DNA of 64,000 nt from contig NZ_CP149817.1 in the NCBI RefSeq assembly GCF_037935975.1, positions 310,001 to 374,000 on the forward strand, written 5' to 3'. The position numbers and the translations under genes are program-made. A model generated the notes under the pieces. It had not been told where the DNA came from. It saw only the letters and a program-made list of their open reading frames with translations, and ran no database searches. The stretch comes from Teredinibacter turnerae (GTDB lineage: Bacteria; Pseudomonadota; Gammaproteobacteria; Pseudomonadales; Cellvibrionaceae). Below, one piece after another: positions 46,671-55,527 of this stretch (position 1 is the stretch's first letter; each line of letters begins with the position of its first letter).

Positions 46671-48119
46671 ATGATTGATAGCAGAGATCAAACCCCGCTA
46701 CTGGTTGACCTCGACGGATCGTTGATCTGTACAGATAGTCTGCACGAGACAGCAATGCTGTTGTTAAAAAATAAACCCTGGCTGATTATCCATATGTTTT
46801 TTTGGCTGATGGCTGGCAAACAGGTGTTGAAGGGAAAGTTATACCGCTACACCGAGCTGAACGTTGAAGCCCTGCCCTATCGCGAAGAGGTGGTCGCATA
46901 TTTGAAAGAGGAGCACCAAAAAGGCAGAGAGCTTATTTTGTGCACGGGTACCTGGTTTAAGCTTGCGGAGAAGATTGCCGAGAATCTTGGTGTGTTCTCT
47001 GGCGTCGTCGCGACGGACGAGCAGGTGAATCTGACGGGTAAGTACAAAGCGAAATATGCTTTAGATACCTATGGTGACAAAGGCTTTGCCTACCTTGGAA
47101 ATTCCTCACCCGACTTACATGTATGGCAGTATGCAAAATCTGCGGTGGTGGTCGGTGGCGAAAGTCTTGCGGCTAAAGCACGCAAAGTGTGTGAAGTTGA
47201 AAAAGTGATCACACCGTCGAAACTGACCCTCAAGGTCGTGTTGAAAGCGATTCGAATACACCAGTGGGCAAAAAACGGATTGTTGTTTGTGCCTTTGTTA
47301 ATGGCCCACAAAATAGATTCGTTGCAATCCATTACCGACGTGATCTGCGCATTTATCGCATTTGGCTTGTGTGCATCATCAACCTATTTGTTTAACGATC
47401 TGTTAGACCTTGAAGCGGATCGCAAGCATCACACAAAATGTAAAAGACCGCTTGCCAGCGGGATCTTGCCTATACCTGAAGGCATTATGCTATGTGCCGG
47501 TTTAATGCTTGCAGGTATTCTTATTGCGCTAACCGTAAACCTGCATTTTATCTACGTGCTGGCGGCATATTTATTTATTACGGTTTTTTACAGTTTTAAG
47601 TTGAAGAAACTGCAAACTGTCGATGTGATTGTGTTGGCGAGCCTGTTTACAATTCGCGTTATTGCCGGCGGTGTGGCGGCGGGGGTTGAGCTTACGTTCT
47701 GGTTGTTGAGTTTTTCGATGTTCCTGTTTTTATCGCTGGCAATTGTTAAACGCGTGAGTGAGCTTATTAATACCGCAAAAAATCAAACAACAGAAACCAC
47801 CGATAAACAAATTCTCGGCCGGGGGTATTATCAGTCCGACATGGAGATACTCCAGAGCCTGGGCGGCAGTGCAGGATTTCTCGCGGTACTGGTAATGGCG
47901 TTCTATATCAATAGTGACGATGTAATTCAGTTGTATAGTCATCCACAGGTACTTTGGCTGATCTGCCCGGTTATCGGCTACTGGATAATGCGAATTTGGA
48001 TGCTCACTGCACGGGGTCAAATGAACGAAGACCCCATCAGTTTCGCCATTAAAGATCAAAATAGTTGGTACGCCGGTGCAGTTTTGATAGTTATTCTTAT
48101 CACTGCGGGTATGCTCTAG
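46671..48119 (+). CDS. HAD phosphatase domain fused to UbiA prenyltransferase (decaprenyl-phosphate 5-phosphoribosyltransferase-like)
   Basis: 482 residues. The N-terminal 200 are a HAD-fold domain: LVDLDGSLICTD (nucleophile Asp13), ILCTGTW and GNSSPDLHVW as late acid motif. The rest is a UbiA domain of eight to nine helices with NDLLDLEADRKH (242-253), the Asp-rich diphosphate site, and KRPLASG. In mycobacteria UbiA (Rv3806c) adds 5-phosphoribose to decaprenyl phosphate, and a phosphatase then removes the 5-phosphate before DprE1/DprE2 act. The fusion therefore carries both first steps in one chain. GTG 46659 with overlapping stop is an alternative start. DprE1 follows 9 bases on. Confidence 0.85.
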   Translation: MIDSRDQTPLLVDLDGSLICTDSLHETAMLLLKNKPWLIIHMFFWLMAGKQVLKGKLYRYTELNVEALPYREEVVAYLKEEHQKGRELILCTGTWFKLAEKIAENLGVFSGVVATDEQVNLTGKYKAKYALDTYGDKGFAYLGNSSPDLHVWQYAKSAVVVGGESLAAKARKVCEVEKVITPSKLTLKVVLKAIRIHQWAKNGLLFVPLLMAHKIDSLQSITDVICAFIAFGLCASSTYLFNDLLDLEADRKHHTKCKRPLASGILPIPEGIMLCAGLMLAGILIALTVNLHFIYVLAAYLFITVFYSFKLKKLQTVDVIVLASLFTIRVIAGGVAAGVELTFWLLSFSMFLFLSLAIVKRVSELINTAKNQTTETTDKQILGRGYYQSDMEILQSLGGSAGFLAVLVMAFYINSDDVIQLYSHPQVLWLICPVIGYWIMRIWMLTARGQMNEDPISFAIKDQNSWYAGAVLIVILITAGML

Positions 48120-48127
48120 GAGCGACT

Positions 48128-49447
48128 ATGAAAAAGGAATCCTGGTCCTGGGGGGGAATCCCCAAGGCATCTCACCAGGTGGTTAATCTCAGGTGGCGCA
48201 CAGATACCATAGACTTCGCTGGCTTTGCAGCCAGCTGTCTGCCTTACGGTTTGGGGCGTAGTTATGGCGATGTGCCTATAAATGACGAAGGCGTACTGGT
48301 GCGAACCACGGCACTGGATCGAGTGATCGCTTTCGATCCTGAAACCGGTGTATTGCATTGTGAGGCTGGTATTAGCCTGGGCGATATTTTGCGTGTCGTT
48401 GTTCCCCGCGGCTGGTTTTTACCGGTGACGCCAGGTACGCAGTTCGTTACGCTCGGCGGCGCGATAGCCAATGATGTGCACGGCAAAAATCATCACTGCG
48501 CCGGTACCTTCGGCTGCCATGTGTTGGGTTTTGAATTATTGCGCTCCAGTGGTGAGAAACTCTGGTGTACGCCAACAGAACATGCGGATTATTTTGCGGC
48601 AACAGTCGCCGGCTTGGGGCTCACCGGGCTTATTCTCACCGCCAAAATTCAGCTCACCAAAATTGCCGCCAATAAAATTGATGTGAACAATCAGGCGTTT
48701 AACGGCCTCGACGAAGGTCTCGATTTATTCGAGCAGCACGAGGACACAACCTATACCGTCGCCTGGGTGGATTGTCTGACGCGCGGTGCGCAATTGGGGC
48801 GGGGTATTTTTTCCGGGGGGGAATTCAGCCAAACCGAGAGCCGAAAAAATCTGGCAACTAAACGCCTCGCCGTGCCGCTGGATTTTCCGTCGTTTTCATT
48901 GAATAAATACTCAGTACAGGCATTTAATAATCTCTACTTTGCCAATGGCAAACGAAAGTCGGGACGAGGAGTAACAGACTACGAGCCTTTCTTTTATCCG
49001 CTGGATAAAGTGCATGCATGGAATCGCATCTATGGCCGTAAAGGTTTTTACCAATACCAGTGCTGCGTCCCTTTCGGCGAGGCGAACGAAGGCAGGGAAG
49101 CGATCAGGGAAATGCTGAATCAGATCAGTTTATCTGGTAACGCATCTTTCCTCGCCGTACTCAAGGTATTTGGTGATAAGCAATCACCTGGTATGTTGTC
49201 GTTTCCAGAAAAAGGTATAACACTGGCGTTGGATTTTCCTAATTGGGGTGACAAAACCCAACGCTTATTTGACCGCCTGGATGCGATAGTACGCGAGCTA
49301 CACGGCAAAAATTACCCAGCTAAAGATGCCTGCATGAAGGCTGCGGACTTTCAGCGGCAATATCCCCAGTGGCAGGAATTTGCCAGTTTTATTGACCCCA
49401 AATTCAGCTCGAGCTTCTGGCGACGGGTAACACAGGAGAATGCATGA
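48128..49447 (+). CDS. dprE1: Decaprenylphosphoryl-ribose 2-oxidase-like FAD enzyme (DprE1)
   Basis: 439 residues. FAD-linked oxidase with the PP-loop region YGLGRSYGDVPIND and DVHGKNHHCAGTFGCHV, where the His equivalent to the flavin-linked His132 of mycobacterial DprE1 is kept. Near the C-terminus MLSFPEKGITLALDFP aligns with MLSFP...WNICVDFP of the mycobacterial enzyme, so the Cys targeted by benzothiazinones is Ala here; the active Lys in YPAKDA is kept. It oxidises the 2-OH of polyprenyl-phosphate ribose. AGGAG is 5 bases before ATG 48128; earlier in-frame starts lie inside the UbiA gene. It overlaps dprE2 by four bases. Confidence 0.9.
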   Translation: MKKESWSWGGIPKASHQVVNLRWRTDTIDFAGFAASCLPYGLGRSYGDVPINDEGVLVRTTALDRVIAFDPETGVLHCEAGISLGDILRVVVPRGWFLPVTPGTQFVTLGGAIANDVHGKNHHCAGTFGCHVLGFELLRSSGEKLWCTPTEHADYFAATVAGLGLTGLILTAKIQLTKIAANKIDVNNQAFNGLDEGLDLFEQHEDTTYTVAWVDCLTRGAQLGRGIFSGGEFSQTESRKNLATKRLAVPLDFPSFSLNKYSVQAFNNLYFANGKRKSGRGVTDYEPFFYPLDKVHAWNRIYGRKGFYQYQCCVPFGEANEGREAIREMLNQISLSGNASFLAVLKVFGDKQSPGMLSFPEKGITLALDFPNWGDKTQRLFDRLDAIVRELHGKNYPAKDACMKAADFQRQYPQWQEFASFIDPKFSSSFWRRVTQENA

Positions 49448-50190
49448 ACGTATTAATTTTGGGTGCGACATCGGCTATCGCGCAGGCCGTGGCTCGCCAG
49501 TTTTTGTTGTCGGCCACAACACCAGTAAAATTCGTTCTGGTGGGGCGCAATGAGGAAAAGCTTACGTTGATCGCAGAAGATTTAATGGGGCGTTCAGCGA
49601 CGGCAGCGCATGTGCAGGTGCAAGACCTCACCCAGCTGGATGCGATGGACGTCTGTATCAGCCGAGCCTGGGAAACACTGGGTAATATCGACGTCGCGCT
49701 TATCGCGCACGGCACCTTGCCAGAGCAACGCGAGATCGAAAAGAGCTGGGAGCTTACCGAGCAGGCGTTGCGGGAAAACGCGCTCTCCCATATGGCGTTG
49801 ATGGAAGCGCTGGCGTTGCGTATGGAAGCGATCAAGCGGGGTACGATTGCGGTTATCGGTTCTGTAGCGGGCGATCGCGGGCGGCAGAGCAACTATATCT
49901 ACGGTGCCGCCAAAGGTGCGACCGCCATTTACGCTCAGGGTTTACGTAACCGATTGACAAAATCCGGGGTGCACCTGCTGACCATTAAGCCGGGCTTTGT
50001 CGATACACCGATGACCGAATCTATTGCGAAAAAAGGGTTGTTGTGGGCATCACCCGAGCAGGTCGCACAAGATATCGTTAAGGCCGTCCAGAAAAAGCGT
50101 AACGTTATTTACACGCCGGGCTTCTGGTGGTTGATTATGACCATTGTTAAATCCGTCCCCGAATTTATTTTCAAAAAGCTGTCTATGTAG
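49444..50190 (+). CDS. dprE2: Decaprenylphosphoryl-2-keto-ribose reductase (DprE2), short-chain dehydrogenase
   Basis: 248 residues of SDR fold. NAD(P)-binding GATSAIA near the start, catalytic Ser in GSVAGDRGRQSN and YIYGAAK with the Tyr and Lys. A C-terminal hydrophobic helix (VIYTPGFWWLIMTIVKSV) matches membrane-associated DprE2. It reduces the 2-keto intermediate to give polyprenyl-phosphate D-arabinose. It starts in the ATGA overlap with dprE1 and is the last gene of the operon. A terminator hairpin follows. Confidence 0.9.
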   Translation: MNVLILGATSAIAQAVARQFLLSATTPVKFVLVGRNEEKLTLIAEDLMGRSATAAHVQVQDLTQLDAMDVCISRAWETLGNIDVALIAHGTLPEQREIEKSWELTEQALRENALSHMALMEALALRMEAIKRGTIAVIGSVAGDRGRQSNYIYGAAKGATAIYAQGLRNRLTKSGVHLLTIKPGFVDTPMTESIAKKGLLWASPEQVAQDIVKAVQKKRNVIYTPGFWWLIMTIVKSVPEFIFKKLSM

Positions 50191-50199
50191 TCTTTTGAT

Positions 50200-50224
50200 G
50201 GCACAGCTCCCGCTGTGCCTTCTT
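50200..50224. terminator. Bidirectional terminator between dprE2 and rep
   Basis: GGCACAGC pairs perfectly with GCTGTGCC across TCCC, with TTCTT after it on the plus strand. It lies between the convergent dprE2 and rep genes, overlapping the last bases of the rep frame. Confidence 0.75.
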
Positions 50225-52245
50225 CACAAATCAAACATGCCTTTGATAGAGGCCATGGCCTGTGCGCCTTTCTTTTCGTTTTCTTCTTTGGTGGCTGGCG
50301 AAAACCCTTCCCGCTCCACATCCTCCTCTGGCAGCTCTTCCAAAAAACGACTCGGATCTGTGGCTTGCTTTTCGCCAAACTGCTTTCGGGTTGCGGCCAA
50401 TGTCATGGTCAGGGTTTTTTTCGCGCGGGTAATTCCAACATAAGTGAGACGGCGCTCTTCCTCGATATTATTTTCTTCAATACTGTTGCGATGGGGGAGC
50501 AGCTCTTCCTCCATACCAATTAAGTAAACGTGTGGAAACTCCAGCCCTTTGGATGCGTGCAATGTTAGGAGTTGCACGCGGTCGGTCAGATCCTCCTCTT
50601 CCTGGCGGTCGAGCAAATCCTGCAACAGCAGGCGGGACACAGCGGTGTTGATCCGTTCTTCGCCAGTCATCTCGTCTTCGCTGATTTTCTCCAGGGTGCC
50701 CCGGATGGAATCCACCAGAGTCCAGATATTTTCCATCCGTTTTTCGGCGACTTTGGGTGAACTGGCGTTCTGGTGCAGCCAACCCTCGTAGTTGATGTCG
50801 TTGATCATCTCGCGGATGGCCGCGATTGGCTCATTGGTGTGGCAGTTGCTGCGCACGCGCTCGAGCCAGGTACAGAACTCACGCAGATTCTCCAGCCCTT
50901 TTTTGGGGATAACAGCCTGTAATCCCAATTCGTCACACGCGGTTAACAGGCTGACTTCGCGTTCCGTGGCGTAGCGACCGAGTGCTTCGAGCGTGCCGGT
51001 ACCGATTTGGCGGCGCGGGGTGTTGATTACCCGTAAAAACGCGTTGTCGTCGTCTGGGTTAACCAGCAGGCGCAAGTATGCCATGATGTCTTTAATTTCC
51101 GCGCGTGAGAAAAAGCTGGTGCCGCCACTCATGTTGTAGGGAATCTGGTGGTGCTGCAATTTTAGTTCGATTAAGCGAGCCTGGTGGTTGCCCCGGTAAA
51201 GTACGGCAAAGTCGCGGAATTTGCATTGGCGGCGCAGGCGCTGGGTCAGTATCTCTGTCGCCACCCGCTCTGCCTCGGCCTCCTCGTTACTGCATCGAAT
51301 CAGGCGGAGCGGCTCTCCCATGCCCAGGTCACTCCACAGTGTTTTATCGAACTCATGCGGGTTGTTGGCGATTAAGGTATTGGCGACTTTGAGGATGCGT
51401 GCAGTGGAGCGGTAGTTTTGCTCGAGCTTGATGACCTGCAGCGAGGGGAAATCCTGCTTTAACAGGCTCAGGTTCTCCGGTCTGGCACCCCGCCAGGCGT
51501 AGATCGACTGATCGTCGTCGCCCACTACTGTCAGCGCCCCCCGGTGACCTATTAACTGTTTTACCATTTGGTACTGGCTGGAATTGGTGTCCTGGTACTC
51601 ATCGACGAGCAAATAGCGAATTTTCTGCCGCCACCGCTGCAACACGTCGTCATTGCTGGCAAAGAGTAGTGAGGGCAGACGAATCAAATCGTCAAAATCC
51701 ACTGCGTTGTAGGCATGTAATGCCTTGTTGTATCGCTCATAAACACGGGCCCAGGCTTGTTCACCTGCGCTTTGTGCCAGCTCGGCCGCTTGTGCGGGCT
51801 CGATCAGCCCGCTTTTCCAGTTGGAAATCTGATGCTGAACGGTATCGACAAGGTCGGTATCGATATCGCCGTTTTTCAGCATGATTTCCTTGAGCAGCGC
51901 CTTGGCATCCTCAGAATCGAAAATGGAAAAGCCTGACTTGTAACCAAGGTGCTTGAGCTCGCGCCGAATGATGTTCAACCCCAGGTTGTGGAAGGTCGAG
52001 ACGGTTAAACCGTGGGCGGCCTTGCCTTTCACCAGCTTGCCCACCCTTTCTTTCATTTCGCGCGCGGCCTTGTTGGTGAAGGTGACGGCAGCAATGTGCC
52101 GCGCAGGCATGTCGCACTGCTGGATAAGGTAGGCAATCTTCTGGGTGATAACGCTGGTCTTTCCGCTGCCTGCACCGGCCAGTACGAGGCAGGGCCCATC
52201 GATATACATCACAGCTTCTTTCTGGCGCGGGTTGAGTCGGTTCAC
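50224..52245 (-). CDS. rep: ATP-dependent DNA helicase Rep
   Basis: 673 residues, superfamily 1A helicase. Walker A LAGAGSGKTS near 22-31, motif Ib/TFTNKAAREMKERV, Walker B DEYQDTN, GDDDQSIYAWRGA and the C-terminal LLTLHASKGLEFPHVYLIG and VGITRAKK motifs. Length and sequence fit Rep more than UvrD (around 720). Rep moves 3'-5' on single strands and clears proteins from forks. GTG start at 52245 with no clear ribosome site; the family start MNRLNPRQKEAV fits. Likely core chromosome. Confidence 0.95.
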   Translation of the reverse strand: MNRLNPRQKEAVMYIDGPCLVLAGAGSGKTSVITQKIAYLIQQCDMPARHIAAVTFTNKAAREMKERVGKLVKGKAAHGLTVSTFHNLGLNIIRRELKHLGYKSGFSIFDSEDAKALLKEIMLKNGDIDTDLVDTVQHQISNWKSGLIEPAQAAELAQSAGEQAWARVYERYNKALHAYNAVDFDDLIRLPSLLFASNDDVLQRWRQKIRYLLVDEYQDTNSSQYQMVKQLIGHRGALTVVGDDDQSIYAWRGARPENLSLLKQDFPSLQVIKLEQNYRSTARILKVANTLIANNPHEFDKTLWSDLGMGEPLRLIRCSNEEAEAERVATEILTQRLRRQCKFRDFAVLYRGNHQARLIELKLQHHQIPYNMSGGTSFFSRAEIKDIMAYLRLLVNPDDDNAFLRVINTPRRQIGTGTLEALGRYATEREVSLLTACDELGLQAVIPKKGLENLREFCTWLERVRSNCHTNEPIAAIREMINDINYEGWLHQNASSPKVAEKRMENIWTLVDSIRGTLEKISEDEMTGEERINTAVSRLLLQDLLDRQEEEDLTDRVQLLTLHASKGLEFPHVYLIGMEEELLPHRNSIEENNIEEERRLTYVGITRAKKTLTMTLAATRKQFGEKQATDPSRFLEELPEEDVEREGFSPATKEENEKKGAQAMASIKGMFDL

Positions 52246-52635
52246 TGGGTTCGGATCTCGGTCGCTTGCGGGTTAAGGGTGTAAAGCCGCTGGATTTTAC
52301 CAGATGACAATCGGCGATCCGAGTTCTTCCACACTAGTGTGGGCTCAGCTTCTTTTTCGCTTGTAGCATTTGCAAGCGGATGCAAAACCTGCTCGACCTT
52401 CGCCTGTCGTTTAGCCCGTGAAAGCGAGGGTGCATCGCTCCAGCCCAATCATCACGCGGCCTGCAGGCTTGCACTACAAATTGGCACAGTTATCGCTCCT
52501 ACCCCTGTGTGGAATCGCTAAAGAAGTACAAGACTCGCCACGCGTTGCTCGGCAACACCGGCTGAACCAAAAAAAGCCCATGCATGCGAATCTGTGGTTA
52601 GCGATTAAAAGTAAAAAATATGAGGAGATGAATTT
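52246..52635. other. Divergent intergenic region between rep and the outer-membrane barrel gene
   Basis: 390 bases. CCACACTAGTGTGG at 52329-52342 is a perfect 14-base palindrome about 85 bases before the rep start and could be a regulator site. A run of small frames on both strands has no ribosome sites. The GAGGAG at 52622 belongs to the barrel gene. Confidence 0.5.
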
Positions 52636-53223
52636 ATGTTTAACCGTAAAGCTATCTGCAAAAAAATGGCCTGTGTAGCTGGAGCATCCGTTATTTCGGC
52701 TGCAGCGTTGACTGCGCCGTCCGTATACGCTGACGATACCGGATTCTTTATTCAGGGTGCCTACGGTGGCTATAAAACGCATGGGGATGACTTTGACGAT
52801 CAAAACACCTTATATGAGCTGAGCGCGGGATACCGTTTTTTACCGTTTCTGGGCGTGGAGCTCGGGTATACAGATCTTGGCGAGTTCGGCGGTGATCTTG
52901 TGTCAGCCGAAGTGGACGGTTATTCAGCGAGTGTCGTTGGTTATCTGCCATTTACAGAATCGTTTAACGCATTTGTTGAATTGGGCCAATTCTACGGTGA
53001 TGTTGATGTGCAGGCCCTGGATTTCCAGGATAAGACCGAGAGCGAAACACCTTTTTACGGTATTGGGGTGAGCTTCCGCGTGACTGAGCCTCTGTGGATT
53101 ACCGCAGAATATGATCGGTACGATGTGGAATATGAAGATGGTGGTTGGCCTGATGACATCGTCGGCGGAGGCGATAGCACCGATGTAGACACCCTCAAGG
53201 TTGGGGCACGCTATTATTTCTAG
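52636..53223 (+). CDS. Outer-membrane beta-barrel protein (OmpA/OmpW-type porin-like)
   Basis: 195 residues. Signal peptide about 1-32 ending SVYADD, then about eight amphipathic strands (FFIQGAYGGYKT, LYELSAGYRF, LGVELGYTDL, AFVELGQFYGD) and a C-terminal ARYYF with terminal Phe, the mark recognised by the Bam machinery. Small 8-strand barrel, role unknown, perhaps structural or a small-molecule porin. GAGGAG lies 8 bases before the ATG. A strong terminator follows. Confidence 0.8.
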   Translation: MFNRKAICKKMACVAGASVISAAALTAPSVYADDTGFFIQGAYGGYKTHGDDFDDQNTLYELSAGYRFLPFLGVELGYTDLGEFGGDLVSAEVDGYSASVVGYLPFTESFNAFVELGQFYGDVDVQALDFQDKTESETPFYGIGVSFRVTEPLWITAEYDRYDVEYEDGGWPDDIVGGGDSTDVDTLKVGARYYF

Positions 53224-53250
53224 CCTCTGAAAGACATTTGAGATTAGAAA

Positions 53251-53286
53251 AAGAGAGCCGATGATCGTATCGGCTCTCTTTTTTTA
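53251..53286 (+). terminator. Rho-independent terminator of the barrel gene
   Basis: AAGAGAGCCGAT pairs perfectly with ATCGGCTCTCTT across GATCGT, followed by a T-tract. It begins 28 bases after the stop codon. Confidence 0.95.
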
Positions 53287-53406
53287 TGGGCGCTAATCGC
53301 AAACTGATTATTGTGCAGTTAGGCACAGTTAATGCTGTGCTCACTATTAGCAGGGTTTTCTACGCCGTTCAGGTGGAAATACTGAAAATGTTACTTCCCC
53401 GGTGAA

Positions 53407-54204
53407 ATGGTTACAGCGATGAGCTTGCCGGGAGCTAAACAGGAGTCCGATTTGTCAGTTAGAAAAATCAAAATCCTTACGGTGAATATGCACAAAGGGT
53501 TTAACGCATTTAATAGGCGCTTCACGCTTCACGAGTTGCGGGACGCTCTGCGAGAGATTAATCCGGATGTGGTTTTTCTCCAAGAGGTTTTGGGGGAACA
53601 TCGTCAGTTTGCTACGCGCTATACGGACTTGTGGCCAGAGCAATCGCAGTATGAATTTTTAGCGGATCAAGTGTGGTCTGCACACGCATATGGTCGCAAT
53701 GCGGTTTATCCACACGGGCACCACGGAAATGCATTGCTTAGCCGGTTTCCAATTGATCGCTGGCACAATCACGATATCTCGTTGAGTGGTATTGAGAAAC
53801 GAGGGTTGCTGTACTGCCATTTAGATCTCGGGGAACAAAAACTCCATGCGATTTGTGTCCATTTAAGTTTGCGTGAATCGCACCGGCAGATTCAGCTGAA
53901 ACGGCTGAGCAAATTGGTTAATTCGCTGCCAGCAGATGAACCCGTCGTGGTTGCTGGGGATTTTAACGATTGGCGTTTGAAGGCGGAAAATCTACTGTTT
54001 AACGAAAGTCGCCTGGTCGATGCTTATACTGGCCATCGTGGCAAGCCGGCAAGATCATTTCCGGTGGCGATGCCAATGCTGCGACTGGACAGAATTTATT
54101 TGCGGCGCAACAGTCGCTACGAGATCGAGCGGTTACATCGTTCACCCTGGTCTCGGATTTCGGACCATAAGCCACTGATGGTGGAATTAGATATTCAGGA
54201 GTGA
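53407..54204 (+). CDS. ybhP: Endonuclease/exonuclease/phosphatase family protein (YbhP-like)
   Basis: 265 residues of the DNase-I-like fold: LTVNMHKGF, VVFLQEVLGEH (metal Glu), the middle NALLSRFPI and the late GDFNDWR with SDHKPLMVEL. It lies first in a group ybhP-clsB-ybhN that has the same order as in E. coli. Family members act on phosphoester or phospholipid-derived substrates; the true substrate is unknown. The domain begins near residue 20, so a start later than ATG 53407 (ATG 53419 or TTG 53452) is possible. Confidence 0.85.
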   Translation: MVTAMSLPGAKQESDLSVRKIKILTVNMHKGFNAFNRRFTLHELRDALREINPDVVFLQEVLGEHRQFATRYTDLWPEQSQYEFLADQVWSAHAYGRNAVYPHGHHGNALLSRFPIDRWHNHDISLSGIEKRGLLYCHLDLGEQKLHAICVHLSLRESHRQIQLKRLSKLVNSLPADEPVVVAGDFNDWRLKAENLLFNESRLVDAYTGHRGKPARSFPVAMPMLRLDRIYLRRNSRYEIERLHRSPWSRISDHKPLMVELDIQE

Positions 54205-54207
54205 GTT

Positions 54208-55527
54208 ATGTTTGCATATAAAGGGGACAAAAAGTCGCGAGGTGGCAATACGCTAACTCTGCTAAAAGATGGCGAAGAGTTTTATGCTCAGTTGCTGCGT
54301 CGCATTCGGCGCGCGCGGCGGGAAGTCTTTTTGGAAACCTTTATATTGGCAGACGACAGAATAGGCAACCTGTTGCGTCGGGCATTACTTGCCGCTGTAA
54401 GACGGGGTGTCTGGGTGAGTGTCACCGCCGATAGCTACGGCACATTCTTCCTAAAAGATGAATATATCTACGAATTAAGTCGAGCGGGTGTTATTTTTCA
54501 AATTTACGATCCACAACCAAAATTATTTAACAGCCGTCCAAAAGTCATTCGCCGGCTCCACCGTAAACTTGCGGTGATAGATAACACGTATGCATTCGTG
54601 GGCGGCATTAATCTTTGCGACGATCACCTGACACACCACAATGCTAACGGCAAACGTGATTTTGCAGTGGAAATTGTCGGGCCGGTAGTGCAGGACGTAA
54701 GGCGTTTGTGCGCGAGCTATGTAAGGGAGGTTGCACCGGATCGCAAAGCCGTGTTTGACGATACCCAGGTAACGCCACCTCCCGCCCACTACCAGGTGCA
54801 CAAGAATGCTGAAGTAGCGTTTATCAGCCGTGATAATCGCCGCAATCGATCAGAAATTGAGAAGGCCTATTTGGCCGCGATTCACCGCGCTAAAAAAAGC
54901 GTGACTATCGCTAACGCCTATTTTTTTCCGGGTTATCGGATGATACGTGCGATGCGCAAGGCCACTGCGCGTGGGGTACGTGTGCGTTTGATTCTCCAGG
55001 GCAACCCCGACATTCCAATGGCGCTGCGCGCGGCACAATGCCTGTACGACACACTGATACGTCACAACATAGAGGTATACGAGTATACCGAGCGCCCACT
55101 ACACGCGAAAATTGCCACCATTGACGACAACTGGTCGTCCATTGGCTCGAGTAACCTGGACCCTTGGAGCTTGTCATTAAATCTTGAGGCAAATATTTTC
55201 GTAGAGCAGCCCGAGTTTAATACCCAGCTACGAGAAGAAATGGAAATGCTGATAGAGCAATCTCGTCGCGTGGAATACGAAACGCTACAAAAACTGGATT
55301 GGGTCGCGCAAATGAGAAATACATTGCTCTATCATTTTTTACGGCGCCTGCCTGGGCTGGTTACACGTATTCCGAATCCTCATCCGCGGGTGGAACAGTT
55401 GCGTCGCATCTTTACCACCAAGGCAGGCGAGTCGCGTAATAAACATCTAGCTCGCGAGTATCCCGAATCAAAAAATGCACGTCAGGTCATTGTCGAGCGC
55501 CGTTCGCAGACATTGGGAGAAGTGTAA
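54208..55527 (+). CDS. clsB: Cardiolipin synthase B (ClsB), phospholipase D family
   Basis: 439 residues with two HKD motifs: HRKLAVIDNTYAFVGG near 112-128 and LHAKIATIDDNWSSIGSSN near 290-310 (each H-x-K-x4-D). It makes cardiolipin from phosphatidylglycerol or another phospholipid. Absence of N-terminal membrane helices fits ClsB, not ClsA. It starts four bases after the ybhP stop and its own stop overlaps the next ATG (TAATG), so the three genes are coupled. Confidence 0.92.
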   Translation: MFAYKGDKKSRGGNTLTLLKDGEEFYAQLLRRIRRARREVFLETFILADDRIGNLLRRALLAAVRRGVWVSVTADSYGTFFLKDEYIYELSRAGVIFQIYDPQPKLFNSRPKVIRRLHRKLAVIDNTYAFVGGINLCDDHLTHHNANGKRDFAVEIVGPVVQDVRRLCASYVREVAPDRKAVFDDTQVTPPPAHYQVHKNAEVAFISRDNRRNRSEIEKAYLAAIHRAKKSVTIANAYFFPGYRMIRAMRKATARGVRVRLILQGNPDIPMALRAAQCLYDTLIRHNIEVYEYTERPLHAKIATIDDNWSSIGSSNLDPWSLSLNLEANIFVEQPEFNTQLREEMEMLIEQSRRVEYETLQKLDWVAQMRNTLLYHFLRRLPGLVTRIPNPHPRVEQLRRIFTTKAGESRNKHLAREYPESKNARQVIVERRSQTLGEV

